A stretch of DNA of 64,000 nt from Marisa cornuarietis (GCA_004794655.1 SMMW01000643.1:144001-208000), one strand, 5' to 3'. Counted from the first letter of the stretch, positions 10,698-22,144 are shown. Numbers and translations are program-made. The notes: generated by a model from the letters alone, not told the origin.

Positions 10698-11748
10698 ATT
10701 CACATTCATCAAATTCATCAAACTAGTGAGTATAACCACATTCATCAAACTCATGAGTATAACCACATTCATCAAACTCATGAGAATAACCACATTCATC
10801 AAACTCATGAGAATAACCACATTCATCAAACTCATGAGAATAACCACATTCATCAAACTCATGAGAATAACCACATTCATCAAACTCATGAGAATAACCA
10901 CATTCATCAAACTCATGAGAATAACCACATTCATCAAACTCATGAGAATAACCACATTCATCAAACTCATGAGAATAACCACATTCATCAAACTCATGAG
11001 AATAACCACATTCATCAAACTCATGAGAATAACCACATTCATCAAACTCATGAGAATAACCACATTCATCAAACTCATGAGTATAACCACATTCATCAAA
11101 CTCATGAGTATAACCACATTCATCAAACTCATGAGTATAACCACATTCATCAAACTAATGAGTATAACCATTTTCATCAAACTAATGAGAATAACCACAT
11201 TCATCAAACTAATGAGAATAACCACATTCATCAAATTCATCAAACTCATGAGAATAACCACATTCATCAAACTAATGGGTATAACCACATTCATCAAACT
11301 CATCAAACTAATGAGTATAACCATTTTCATCAAACTAATGAGAATAACCACATTCATCAAACTCATGAGAATAACCACATTCATCAAACTAATGGGTATA
11401 ACCACATTCATCAAACTCATGAGAATAACCACATTCATCAAACTCATCAAACTCATGAGAATAACCACATTCATCAAATTCATCAAACTCATGAGAATAA
11501 CCACATTCATCAAACTAATGAGAATAACCACATTCATCAAACTAATGGGTATAACCACATTCATCAAACTAATGGGTATAACCACATTCATCAAACTCAT
11601 CAAACTAATGAGAATAACCACATTCATCAAATTCATCAAACTCATGAGAATAACCATATTCATCAAACTCATCAAACTCATGAGAATAACCACATTCATC
11701 AAATTCATCAAACTAATGAGAATAACCACATTCATCAAACTAGTGAGA
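10698..11748. repeat. 27-bp minisatellite, ~38 units
   Basis: Unit contains 'AATAACCACATTCATCAAAC' then TCATGAG. Variants read TAATGAG or TAATGGG, and some units carry an extra 9 bp (TTCATCAAA). Since both 27 and 9 are multiples of three, a 356-codon frame stays open on the plus strand (nonapeptide MRITTFIKL) and a 378-codon frame on the minus strand. With both strands open and no flanking gene structure, these are not taken as proteins. Confidence 0.97.
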
Positions 11749-11749
11749 A

Positions 11750-12100
11750 GAACCCACAATCCGTTAGAGACAATTCAGCTCAGACAGGGGCAGTAAGTTA
11801 GTCGTGAAACAGACCAGGCAGAACCTTATCTCTGTCGTCACCTAGGCGGGTAGCTGCTTGACATCTGGGTACTGCTGGGTATCCATGTGTTGCCAGGTGT
11901 AAGGTCTTTGTGTGATTACTTGTAAGGGTAGATCCCTCTTCACTCGATATTTCCTGGATAGGGTTTGATTGAATTAGAATGAATTTGATTCATTTATGTT
12001 GGTGTAGCGGGTCTGAAGACACCAGAAAACGATCCGCTTCCTCACTCGGGCTAACACCTCGGCCCTAGCGCCATGTCAGTCCCCTCCTCTTTAGGGTTTC
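11750..12100. other. Spacer without recognised gene
   Basis: Unique sequence between the 27-bp array and a dispersed repeat. No feature is seen. Confidence 0.4.
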
Positions 12101-12103
12101 AGG

Positions 12104-12990
12104 GAAGAGGACGGAAGTTCCCAGTTCCCAAGGAGAAATTTCTGCTAAAATTCTAGCTCTCGTTAGTCGGGTGCGTTATCTAATGTGATACCTCGCCTTG
12201 TGTTCTTGTTGGTCCATCTACTACACACCCGCACTTAGCCGACCTTAGTAATCCACACAAGACTCAGCTTTTTCCTAAACAAAGCCGGTGAACTGTTCAC
12301 CTCTACGGATCTTCATGTGTGGTCTGCTGTGACACAATTTCTTTCGCTCTAGTGATACTCGTTCATCTCATTCACACGACGAGGGCACACGTACATCACA
12401 CTAGCATCCATGCGGACTGATATCTCACACATGTAAATAAGTTCACAGACATAGATTTTATTTACATTGTTAACACATACGACTATTTCTATTCTCACCC
12501 TACCTAACCTACTAAAACCTAGCACCTAACTTCCTTGGGTGGGGAAAGAGGGGTCTGAGTGATGTGAGCCGCCTTCCAGCGAGGGTACTTCTCTCGTACT
12601 CGGGGTGGATTTGACTTAGAAGGAAGGGCTTGAGTAATGTGAATCGTTTTCCAGCAGGACCATAGTACCTTGCGGCAAAATGGTGCTTCTCGTGTACTCC
12701 CAGTGCTTTTGCTGCTTTTCCCAGCAGGATCAGTCGCCTTTCGACTTTTTCTTGCTATTTATACTGAAATATTTGGTACTACGCCACCCGCTGTGTTGTC
12801 TGTCTCAGGATGCTCCGCTCGCGCGACCAAGGATGGGGTGGAATGAGGTGGAAGGGGGTGCGGGGTGAATGTAATAAAGCACTGTCAGAGGTACAAGCTG
12901 TCTAGCGCTCCCGCTACATCGCCATCCTTGCCTCTTCACTCTCTACTTTCGAGAACAGGGCTCAGGTTAGTCGTGTCACCGGATCCAGAA
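12104..12990 (+). repeat. Unclassified ~0.9-kb dispersed repeat, copy 1
   Basis: Similar words in the same order occur here and at 56690-57620. Shared words include GGAAGTTCCCA followed by AAGGAGAA, TTCTAGCTCT, TACCTCGC, TACACACCC, GTGAGCCGCC or GTGAGCCACTT followed by a CCAG/ACCAG block and GGTACTTCTC, and near the end a GGTGCGGGGTG or GGTGCAGGATG block before CACTGTCAG or TACTGTCAG. No protein-coding signature is visible. A long terminal repeat or a non-autonomous element are both possible. Confidence 0.6.
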
Positions 12991-13345
12991 TGGCGGTAGC
13001 AAGGCTTAGCAGAGGATCAAAGGATGCGTACGGAGCATGTGACATCTGCGCTGAAAGGCTTTTGGGGGGACCTTGCGTGGAGGAGACTTGCGGGGGAGAC
13101 TAGGCATCGAGACTGAGCAACGGGCAATTGAGACCTTATTCTGTTGGTCCTTTGCACAGCTACCATCATTACTAGGGGTGGCGGGGCTCAAACACTAGGG
13201 AGTTGATGCTTTTTTTTATAACGAATACGAGACTTTCAATTCTTACTCCGTGGTTTTACAGCGACTACGAGACTTTCAATTCATACCCGGTGTTTTTCTT
13301 TTAATTGTAAATCTTCGACCTTCTCTTGTTATTGTCCTTTGAGCT
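12991..13345. other. Spacer with a 37-bp duplicated block
   Basis: 'ACGAGACTTTCAATTC' occurs at about 13227 and 13267, in near-duplicate contexts. No gene is recognised. Confidence 0.5.
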
Positions 13346-13349
13346 CCGT

Positions 13350-13582
13350 GACCTGTTGAGTGAGCCCTGGCACTCAGCATGTGACCTGTTGAGTGAACCC
13401 GGACACTCAGCATGTGACCTGTTGAGTGAACCCGGACACTCAGCATGTGACCTGTTGGGTGAGCCCTGGCACTCAGCATGTGACCTGTTGAGTGAACCCG
13501 GGCACTCAGCATGTGACCTGTTGGGTGAGCCCTGGCACTCAGCATGTGACCTGTTGAGTGAGCCCTGGCACTCAGCACGTGC
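13350..13582. repeat. 33-bp minisatellite, seven units
   Basis: Unit contains 'GACCTGTTGAGTGAACCCGG' then ACACTCAGCATGT, with a GAGCCCTGGC variant. The variants alternate in a patchy way. Minus-strand 11-residue peptide repeats are a by-product. Confidence 0.95.
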
Positions 13583-13589
13583 AAGCTGG

Positions 13590-13855
13590 GCGGTCTCAAA
13601 GGTTACACAAGTCCATGTTTTATTCTCCCAGCCACAGATGCCTGTCACCAATACAGTGAGCGTTAGCTGTCCTGAGTTTAGCTGTTCTTTCTCTGCATGT
13701 GGCATCTGTTTACAGGGCTGGCTGCCTTGTCTTGGTGTAGCCTTAGTTACTGGCTCGCCGTAAATCACCAACCCATCCAAGGATAACAAAGCAGGTACAA
13801 GCTGTGTGCTCTCCAAGGCTACGTAAGTCCATGTTTTATTCTCCCAGCCAGAGGA
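13590..13855. repeat. Direct duplication with a SINE-tail-like segment between
   Basis: 'AAGTCCATGTTTTATTCTCC' occurs at about 13609 and 13826, preceded in both places by similar sequence (GTCTCAAAGG / CTCCAAGGC). Between them, 13734-13778 contains TGTAGCCTTAGTTACTGGC and CGTAAATCACCAAC. This resembles the SINE-tail motif found at 50971-51130 and 59495-59560. Confidence 0.55.
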
Positions 13856-14129
13856 GGATAATAAATATGTGAATACTGCCGGGTAACTTTATGTACTGCC
13901 TGATAGCGTTGTACTGCTTTAAAAATGCCAACGTACGCGAATATTTACGATAATAACAACTATGACGATGTTGACAAAGCGACGACAATCGTGATCCTCT
14001 TAGTTGTCCTTCTACCTCTTGTCAACCATCAGTGTGGTAGATCAACACCCGGTTTGTGGGTCTATTCACGTTTATTAGGGATGGCAGTGTTGGTGTTGAG
14101 TGTTTACCAGGCCACGATCGAAGTCAGAG

Positions 14130-14405
14130 TTAAGGTTAGTTATTGTAGATTTAGGGTTAGGGTTAGGTATATAGACAGGGTTATTGTAGATTTTGAGTTT
14201 GGGTTAGGGTTAGAAATTGTAGATTAGGGCTAGGGTTAGGAATTGTAGATTAGGGTTAGGGTTAGGAATTGTAGATTTAGGGTTAGTGTTGGGGTTAGAT
14301 ATTTTAGACAGGGTTAGGTATTGCAGATTATGGTTTGGGATAGGTATTGTAGATTTTGAGTGAGGGTCAGTGTTAGGATTACGAAGTATTGTAGATTTAG
14401 GGTCG
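14130..14405 (+). repeat. Interstitial telomere-like repeat, degenerate
   Basis: Runs of TTAGGG are interleaved with 'AATTGTAGATT' at a spacing of roughly 27 bp, decaying toward the right. The G-rich strand is the plus strand. Confidence 0.85.
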
Positions 14406-14454
14406 AGGGCGCCCTGGCGCCGTGGTGTGATGACGAATGGCACTATGGCCACAA

Positions 14455-14705
14455 GACATTATAGTGTCATGACATTATGATGTTTGACACTATGATGGTG
14501 GGACACCATGATGTTTGACACTATGATGGTGGGACACCATAATGTTTGACACTATGATGGTGTGACACCGTGATGTTTGACACTATGATGGTGTGACACC
14601 ATGATGGATATATTACAGTGGACAACATGACTGTGTCCGACGAGGAGGTGATACTATGATGATAGACGTCGGCATGACACTATAGGGGTGCTACTATGAA
14701 GCTTG
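14455..14705. repeat. 31-bp minisatellite
   Basis: Four to five clear units containing 'TGATGTTTGACACTATGATG' then GTGGGACACCA, plus degenerate copies to about 14700. ACACTAT and GTGTGACACC give each unit weak self-complementarity. Confidence 0.85.
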
Positions 14706-14759
14706 AAAAGCCCCTTGCTGCTCTAGTGACCTACTTAATTTTGTGAGATCCAGAGAGTA

Positions 14760-14957
14760 GCACGAGACTTGCCACGCGCGAGCCTTGTTAAGCGTGCAGG
14801 AAGTAGGAAGTTTGTGGGCGCTAACCCTGAATGCTAAACGTGCAGGAAACAGCAAGTTTGATGGTGCTAACCCTGAATGCTAAACGTGCAGGAAGTAGGA
14901 AGTTTGTGGGCGCTTGGTGAATGTTAAACGTGCAGGAAACAGCAAGTGTGTGGGCGC
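14760..14957. repeat. ~50-60 bp tandem repeat, four diverged units
   Basis: Units contain 'AACGTGCAGGAAGTAGGAAG' or AACGTGCAGGAAACAGCAAG, followed by TTTGTGGGCGCT or a similar sequence and a TGAATG spacer. Confidence 0.85.
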
Positions 14958-15955
14958 TGGCTGGATGTACGGCCGGACGGCAGCCTTTCTTTTGACAGCC
15001 CGTCCTTTCTTTCACCAAGTCTCGGGACGAGTAGGAGGAGGAGGAGGGAGCCCTGGCCCAGCTTTTCGGTGAAAGGGTCTTCAGCCATTTTCTTTTTCTT
15101 CCACTGCTGCCGTCTTTTACTGCCTCGGCGACGGCGTCTTTGTTCACGGCAAACGGTCGTGCATTCAATCATCCAAATTAACTCATATCAGCCTTCATAA
15201 CTCGCCCTTCCACGGCCACCAGCAGCATCGGCAGGGGCTCAGGCGCACGCGCGCACACACACACACACACACGTGTAAGCTGGCGATGCCGTCTATAGAG
15301 CATCAAACGTCATGAGAGAGAAGAGAGTGAGCAAGACTAATGAGCTGAGAAGACAAACCGATACGGGGTGGAATTACCCAAGCAAAGGCAAACACCCGGG
15401 CCAGACCGACCTGACGTGAGCCCCATTACATGACACTAAACATGGCTGCAAGATTTGTCGAGATGAAGACGGGCCGACAAAGACACCAGTGGGGAAAGGG
15501 AGACTGCGCTTGTAGAGACGGGAAGGGGTTGGGGACCAGCCGGCTGTTGTAGTTCATACTGCTCTCCTTCATCGCACGTCGCCTCAAATCTGTTATCACG
15601 ACCTCTCACTGACGACTTTAATATGAAATAGTCAGCTGTGTGTGTGTGTGTCTATCTCACACAGGTACCTCTACACTGATACCCTACTCACCCATGGCAT
15701 CGGACGCTGGCCCTATAAGCAGTGCAATGAGAGCGTCAGATAATGAGGACATAAAATAATGACAAAGCTCTACTCAAGGTTGGCACTTAAGACCTTCTGT
15801 GTGGTGGTCACGGTGCTGGGTGTCTAGTGCGTAGCACATTATTTGTCTAATGCTCAGGTAAAGCTCTGTACAACATACTAGTTCCCCAAAGCTGGGGAAT
15901 GCCTTCTTCCGTTCTTGAACAACAGGCTTAAAAAAACATCGCCCTGCACACAAAG
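14958..15955. other. Spacer without recognised gene
   Basis: Mixed sequence with a short CA run (15250-15273) and a GT run (15636-15650). A GAGGAGGAGG block at 15030-15048 sits in overlapping frames on both strands. No domain or splice structure is seen. Confidence 0.45.
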
Positions 15956-15959
15956 ATTT

Positions 15960-16480
15960 ACAAACATCACCATGGACACAACTTAGAACCATTAACATGC
16001 ACACAAAGAGGTACAAACATCACCATGCACACAAAGAACCATCAACATGCACACAAACAACCATTAACATGCACACAAAGAGGTACAAACATCACCATGG
16101 ACACAAAGAACCATTACCATGGACACAAAAAGGTACAAACATTACCATCGACACAAAGAACCATTACCATGGACACAAAAAGGTACAAACATTACCATCG
16201 ACACAAAGAACCATTACCATGGACACAAAGAGGTACAAACATTACCATGGACACAAAGAACCATTACCATGGACACAAAGAGTTACAAACATTACCATGC
16301 ACACAAAGAGGTACAAACATCACCATGGACACAACGAACCATTACCATGCACACAAAGAGTTACAAACATCATCATGCACACAAAGACGTACAAACATTA
16401 CCATGGACACAAATAACCATTACCATGGACACAAAGAACCCTTACCATGGACACAAAGAGGTACAAACATCATTGCGATG
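15960..16480. repeat. Compound 22+28 bp minisatellite (50-bp higher-order unit)
   Basis: A 22-bp unit (ACCATGGACACAAAGAACC plus ATT) alternates with a 28-bp unit (ACCATGGACACAAAGAGG, then TACAAACATT). The array ends at the palindromic turn into the next array and shares TACAAACATC with the complement of that array. Confidence 0.92.
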
Positions 16481-16570
16481 CAACCCTTCTTACCTTCTGG
16501 AGATACACACTTACAAACATCGCGATGTTTGTAAGTGTGTATCTCCAGAAGGTAAGAAGGATTGTATCGC
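16475..16570. repeat. Spacer-free palindrome at an array boundary
   Basis: The centre is the CGCG at 16521-16524. The arms are identical for 38 bp on each side (16485-16560) and continue to about 48 bp with two mismatches. The left arm is one 47-bp unit in inverted orientation. The right arm is the first unit of the following array. As single-stranded DNA it could fold into a hairpin with almost no loop. Confidence 0.93.
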
Positions 16571-18240
16571 GATGTTTGTGTGTATCTTAAGGTAAGAAGG
16601 GTTGCATCGCGATGTTTGTGTGTATCTCCAGAAGGTAAGAAGGGTTGCATCGCGATGTTTGTAAGTGTGTATCTCCAGAAGGTAAGAAGGGTTGCATCGC
16701 GATGTTTGTAAGTGTGTATCTCCAGAAGGTAAGAAGGGTTCGCATGTTTGTAAGTGTGTATCTCCAGCATCGCGATGTTTGTAAGTGTGTATCTCCAGAA
16801 GGTAAGAATTGTTGTATCGCGATGTTTGTAAGTGTGTATCTCCAGAAGGTAAGAAGGGATGCATCGCGATGTTTGTAAGTGTGTATCTCCAGAAGGTAAG
16901 AATTGTTGTATCGCGATGTTTGTAAGTGTGCATCTCCAGAAGGGAAGAAGGGTTGCATCGCGATGTTTGTAAGTGTGTATCTCCAGAAGGTAAGAAGGGT
17001 TGCATCGCGATGTTTGTAAGTGTGTATCTCCAGAAGGTAAGAATTGTTGTATCGCGATGTTTGTAAGTGTGTATCTCCAGAAGGTAAGAAGGGTTGCATC
17101 GCGATGTTTGTAAGTGTGCATCTCCAGAAGGGAAGAAGGGTTGCATCGCGATGTTTGTAAGTGTGTATCTCCAGAAGGTAAGAAGGGTTGCATCGCGATG
17201 TTTGTAAGTGTGTATCTCCAGAAGGTAAGAATTGTTGTATCGCGATGTTTGTAAGTGTGTATCTCCAGAAGGTAAGAAGGGTTGCATCGCGATGTTTGTA
17301 AGTGTGTATCTCCAGAAGGTAAGAATTGTTGTATCGCGATGTTTGTAAGTGTGTATCTCCAGAAGGTAAGAAGGGTTGCATCGCGATGTTTGTGTATCTT
17401 AAGGTAAGAAGGGTTGCATCGCGATGTTTGTAAGTGTGTATCTCCAGAAGGTAAGAATTGTTGTATCGCGATGTTTGTAAGTGTGTATCTCCAGAAGGTA
17501 AGAATTGTTGTATCGCGATGTTTGTAAGTGTGTATCTCCAGAAGGTAAGAAGGGTTGCATCGCGATGTTTGTAAGTGTGTATCTCCAGAAGGTAAGAAGG
17601 ATTGTATCGCGATGTTTGTGTGTATCTTAAGGTAAGAAGGGTTGCATCGCGATGTTTGTGTGTATCTCCAGAAGGTAAGAAGGGTTGCATCGCGATGTTT
17701 GTAAGTGTGTATCTCCAGAAGGTAAGAAGGATTGTATCGCGATGTGTGTGTGTATCTTAAGGTAAGAAGGGTTGCATCGCGATGTTTGTGTGTATCTCCA
17801 GAAGGTAAGAAGGGTTGCATCGCGATGTTTGTAAGTGTGTATCTCCAGAAGGGAAGAAGGGTTGCATCGCGATGTTTGTAAGTGTGTATCTCCAGAAGGT
17901 AAGAAGGGTTGCATCGCGATGTTTGTAAGTGTGTATCTCCAGAAGGTAAGAATTGTTGTATCGCGATGTTTGTAAGTGTGTATCTCCAGAAGGGAAGAAG
18001 GGTTGTATCGCGATGTTTGTAAGTGTGTATCTCCAGAAGGTAAGAATTGTTGTATCGCGATGTTTGTAAGTGTGTATCTCCAGAAGGTAAGAAGGGTTGC
18101 ATCGTGATGTTTGTAAGTGTGTATCTCCAGAAGGGAAGAAGGGTTGCATCGCGATGTTTGTAAGTGTGTATCTCCAGAAGGTAAGAAGGGTTGCATCGCG
18201 ATGTTTGTGTGTATCTCCAGAAGGGAAGAAGGGTAGACAC
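16523..18240. repeat. 47-bp minisatellite, ~37 units
   Basis: Unit contains 'GCATCGCGATGTTTGTAAGT', GTGTATCTCCAG and AAGGTAAGAAGGGTT. Variants have AATTGTTGTATCGCG, or a shortened form (TTTGTGTGTATCTTAAGG). Each unit holds the palindrome ATCGCGAT. As 47 leaves remainder 2 on division by three, successive units are read in rotating frames. No unit has a stop in any minus-strand frame, so minus-strand open frames reach 615 codons. The right end joins a reverse-transcriptase remnant directly. Confidence 0.97.
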
Positions 18241-18640
18241 CCAGATTTGATTCAAGATAAACTTCACTCATTGAACTCTTGTAAGAGCTTTAATGACTTG
18301 AAGGATGCCATCTTTAATGTTATGTTAGCATCACACACCACATCACACATCCTACCAGAAACTGTCAAATACCTTCTTAAAGTCGACTAAGTTGTGGAAG
18401 AGATACCCCTTGGAGTTGCATGTGTTTTTCTATCAGAATGCGACAGTTGAAGATCCGTTCAGTTGTGCTCGGCTCGTCTAAAGCAAGCCAGTTCTTCTGC
18501 TCGTATTTCCTTAGCAGTCTCTTCCATAAGCTAAGTCTTGTGCTGACCCTTCTTGCTGGGGGGTTTACAGTAGTTGGTAGATCTTTTGTTGTCACTGCGG
18601 GGCCATTCCCTTTTGTTTTGGCCCGGCATTGGTCCTCAGT
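18241..18640 (-). pseudogene. Non-LTR retrotransposon reverse-transcriptase fragment
   Basis: On the minus strand, pieces of the reverse-transcriptase finger/palm region can be read in rotating frames. KEIRAEELA is followed by a segment like the usual 'GFR.GRST.EQIFN', seen here as PSTTERIFNCRILIEKHMQ. Further on, FDSFW, KDGILQVIKAL and a final LNQIWV correspond to the region after the first catalytic Asp. Several frameshifts and stops are needed, so it is a dead fragment. It is cut off at 18240 by the 47-bp array. It may belong to the same lineage as the fragment at 46.3-47.7 kb. Confidence 0.55.
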
Positions 18641-18835
18641 TTAGTTCTCATTAGCTGCCTTCATCCATTTCCTGATGTCGCAGTTCGTACAGTGCTTTGA
18701 ACCTGGAAGCTTCTTCGGACTTTTCTTTTTTCAAAGTATTGCTCTCTTTGGTTACAGAGACCTAGGCTATCGAAGTTTTCTCCTTTTCTAGCACCTCGTA
18801 GAGTAGAAACTATCACGGGGTTACAAAAAAAAATT
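18641..18835. other. Short spacer
   Basis: No feature is recognised between the reverse-transcriptase remnant and the 45-bp array. Confidence 0.4.
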
Positions 18836-20040
18836 TGTACTTCCATTATAGACCCACACTTATAAACAGATTTTATTTTCTGCTTATAAACAGATTGCGT
18901 TTTTGTACTCCCTTTATAGACCCAGTCTTGTAAACAGATTGTATTCTCTGTACTTTCTTGATAGACCCACTCTTATAAACAGATTGTATTCTCTGCTTAT
19001 AAACAGATTCCATTTTTGTACTCCCTTTATAGACCCAGTCTTGTAAACAGATTGTATTCTCTGTACTTCCTTGACAGACCCACTCTTTTAAACAGATTGT
19101 ATTCTCTGCTTATAGAGAGGTCGTATTTTTTTTACTACCTTTATAGACCAACTCTTTTAAACAGTCTGTATTTTCTGTTTATAAACAGATTGTATTGTTT
19201 GTACTCCCTTTATAGACACACTCCTATAAAAAGATTGTATTCTCTGCTTATAAATAGATTATATTCTTTGTACTCCCTTTATAGACCAAATCTTATAAAC
19301 AGATTGTATTCTTTGCACTTCATTTATAGACCATGTCTTATAAACAGATTGTATTCTCTGCTTATAAACAGATTGTATTCTTTGTACTCCCTTTATAGAC
19401 CAAGTCTCATAAACAGATTGTATTCTCTGTACTCCATTTATAGACCCACTCTTATAAACAGATTGTATTCTCTACTTATAAACAGATTGTATTCTCTGTA
19501 CTTCATTTATAGACCCACTCTTATAAACAGTCTGTATTTTCTGTTTATAAACAGATTGTATTCTCTGTACTTCATTTATAGACCCACTCTCGTAAACAGA
19601 TTGTATTCTCTACTTATAAACAGATTGTATTCTTTGTACTCCTTTTATAGACCAAGTCTTATAAACAGATTGTATTCTTTGTACTCCTTTTATAGACCAA
19701 GTCTTATAAACAGATTGTATTCTTTGTACTTCATTTATAGACCATGTCTTATAAACAGATTGTATTCTTTGTACTTCATTTATAGACCATGTCTTATAAA
19801 CAGATTGTATTCTTTGTACTTCATTTATAGACCAAGTCTTATAAACAGATTGTATTCTTTGTACTTCATTTATAGACCAAGTCTTATAAACAGATTGTAT
19901 TCTTTGTACTTCATTTATAGACCATGTCTTATAAACAGATTGTATTCTTTGTACTTCATTTATAGACCAAGTCTTATAAACAGATTGTATTCTTTGTACT
20001 CCCTTTATAGACCAAGTCTTATAAACAGATTGTACTATTT
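18836..20040. repeat. 45-bp minisatellite with 27-bp short units
   Basis: Units contain 'TTATAAACAGATTGTATTCT' followed by TTGTACTTCATTTATAGACC and AAGTC. Shortened units (TGCTTATAAACAGATTG) are interspersed in the left half, and the right half is very regular. A 350-codon plus-strand frame (15-residue repeat) and a 144-codon minus-strand frame are repeat artefacts. Confidence 0.95.
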
Positions 20041-20174
20041 GCACCCTTTTTGTCGAGAAAAGAGATAAAATTTTGGTTTAACCGTATTAAGGGTTAGGGT
20101 TAGTTGTATTAAGGCTAAACATACATTGATTGGGAAAGCCCACTGACAGATCTCTCTTTTGTTGAACGAAAGAG

Positions 20175-20212
<38 letters not shown>

Positions 20213-20796
20213 GCAGAGTGAGCAGACAAGGAAACAGAGTATCGCACGTGCTGTGTACATCTCGAGAAAACGACTGCACGTTGGTACTGTACTTCAAGGG
20301 AGGCAACTGCAGCTCCTTGACCACACTGAGGTTTTGCCGCTGTTGGCCAGCACGTAGCCGACGACCTACACAATGGGCAGACAGGCAGACAGGCAGACCT
20401 TCCACACTTGCAGCTTTGTGGTGAGTTCAAATGAAGGGTCAACTAGGGGGCGCTCTGGGACACGAATGGTGGCAGCAAGCCACGGTCATCAGAGATCTTG
20501 ACGAACACGCGCTCACAAAGGGACATCACTCGCCGTAGGATGTGAGGCAGCGGCAAACTGTCCTCTAACGCCACATTTATGTGAAGCAGCAGGAAGCTTG
20601 GTAGAAGACTTAGCGATCTTTATATTCAACTAGTTTTAATCGTGAGAACTCGTGAATAACTAATTGCTTTGTGAAAGCTACTTAGCTAATTTAATGTCTG
20701 AGGAGTAGGTTGTTGATTAACTTGATTGCTGGCGTTCCACGCCGTCAGCAAACTGAAATTCTATCATGACGAGAGGGTTCATGTCTGTAAACAGGT
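20041..20796. other. Spacer without recognised gene
   Basis: Contains a TTAGGGTTAG motif at about 20092, a CT/CA microsatellite at 20176-20211 and a triple AGACAGGC repeat at about 20380. No gene is supported. Confidence 0.5.
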
Positions 20797-20919
20797 CAGT
20801 AGTGTAGCAAGATGCTCGGCTTTGGGAGAGGGGCGGGGGACAAACTTCATACCTCCTCACCATCTTTTTTGAGGGAGAAGCTGCTGCCTTTGCCCTTCCC
20901 CCTGGTTCTTACGCCACTG
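20797..20919. mobile_element. MITE-like element, family A copy 2 (inverted)
   Basis: The left end CAGTAGTGTAGCAAG and right end TTCTTACGCCACTG are diverged family A ends. The complement of the interior contains CAGGGGGAAGGG and a CCCCTCTCCCAAAG tail like those of the copy at 49901-50062. Confidence 0.6.
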
Positions 20920-20920
20920 C

Positions 20921-21190
20921 AGGTGTCACATCTACACTGAAACTGAATTTCTCTCACAACAAGCTAGTCCAGGTAACCAGGTGTCACATCTACACTGAAA
21001 CTGAATTTCTCTCACAACAAGCTAGTCCAGGTGACCAGGTGTCACATCTACACAGAAACTGACTTTCTGTCACAACAAGCTGGTCCAGGTAACCAGGTGT
21101 CACAACTACACAGAAACTGACTTTCTGTCACAACAAGCTGGTCCAGGTAACCAGGTGTCACATCCACACAGAAACTAGAGCCATGGGTCA
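20921..21190. repeat. 58-bp minisatellite, four units
   Basis: Units contain 'AGGTGTCACATCTACACTGA', AACTGAATTTCTCTCACAAC and AAGCTAGTCCAGGTAACC. The last unit is truncated. Confidence 0.93.
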
Positions 21191-22140
21191 CATCCGCACA
21201 GAAGTAACGTCTGTCAAAGACGATATCTGAACCCGCTGCCCACGAATCTCACTGACCTGTTGTTGCCATGGGGCAACTGTTGTGGAGCTGGGAAGGAGTA
21301 TTAGGATTAAGCTGCTTTAAAATACTGGCCTGACCAGGGAACACGAAGGAGTATTGGGATGGTGCTGGTTAAAATATTGGTCATACTAGAAGACACAAAG
21401 CAATATTCGTTTTGATTTAGTTGGTTAAAATACTGACCTGACCAGGGGATGGGGACATGAAAATAAAGGTTAACTAACCCTAACCATAACCCTGACGATT
21501 GAGGGGACTGACCGACTGACGACTACGCTTCACGCTGCAGACGAACGGCCGCGTAGCCTGCCTGACTTGCAGCCATTAGGCAGCACTTGCACTCGCCCCC
21601 GCCCCTTGGTGGCTGAGGGATCATGGGAAAGCCACAGTCACGCCAAGCCACTCCTCCAACTGAGTACCAACTTGAGGGTCGAGTTTCGGTTCCAATTTGA
21701 CTTTTTATTGCTGTGAGTGCAATGTTACCCGCCCTAGGCAGCTTCCAGTCAGCTCAGGGAGGGTGTGTGGGTGGGGGGTGGGGGGTGAATGCTGTTCATT
21801 AAATGCTTTAGGCGACTTGCCCTAAACAACTTGTTTCCTGCTCCACTCTAGCTGCCTGCCTGGCACATCGTTTAGTTCGAAGAAGTTTTTTAAAGATCGG
21901 ATAATGTTTGTGAACAAAGAGGAGACTAGCTTACACTCTCTCTGTTGCAAGAGCAGCGAGTTAAAGATCGGTACACGATCGTTAGACATGGTCACACCAT
22001 CGGTAGGCATAATGATGCAGCTGCCCTCTAGCGTCCATTAGCGACAAAGCCTTGATGTTGATATGTATTTACTGGTGATGCTTGTGACGGGTGGGGCTGC
22101 ATAATCTTCGTTGGATGCGGGTGTCGTTACACCAATCGAG
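21191..22140. other. Spacer without recognised gene
   Basis: Includes two diverged ~65-bp repeats around 21290-21450 (a TTAAAATA.TGG..TGAC.AG block) and short CTAACCCTAACC motifs at about 21475. No gene is seen. Confidence 0.45.
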
Positions 22141-22144
22141 GGGA

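Noticed and set aside
14130..14405. A true chromosome end
   Set aside because: The TTAGGG motifs are degenerate and continuous with unique DNA on both sides, so the tract is interstitial.
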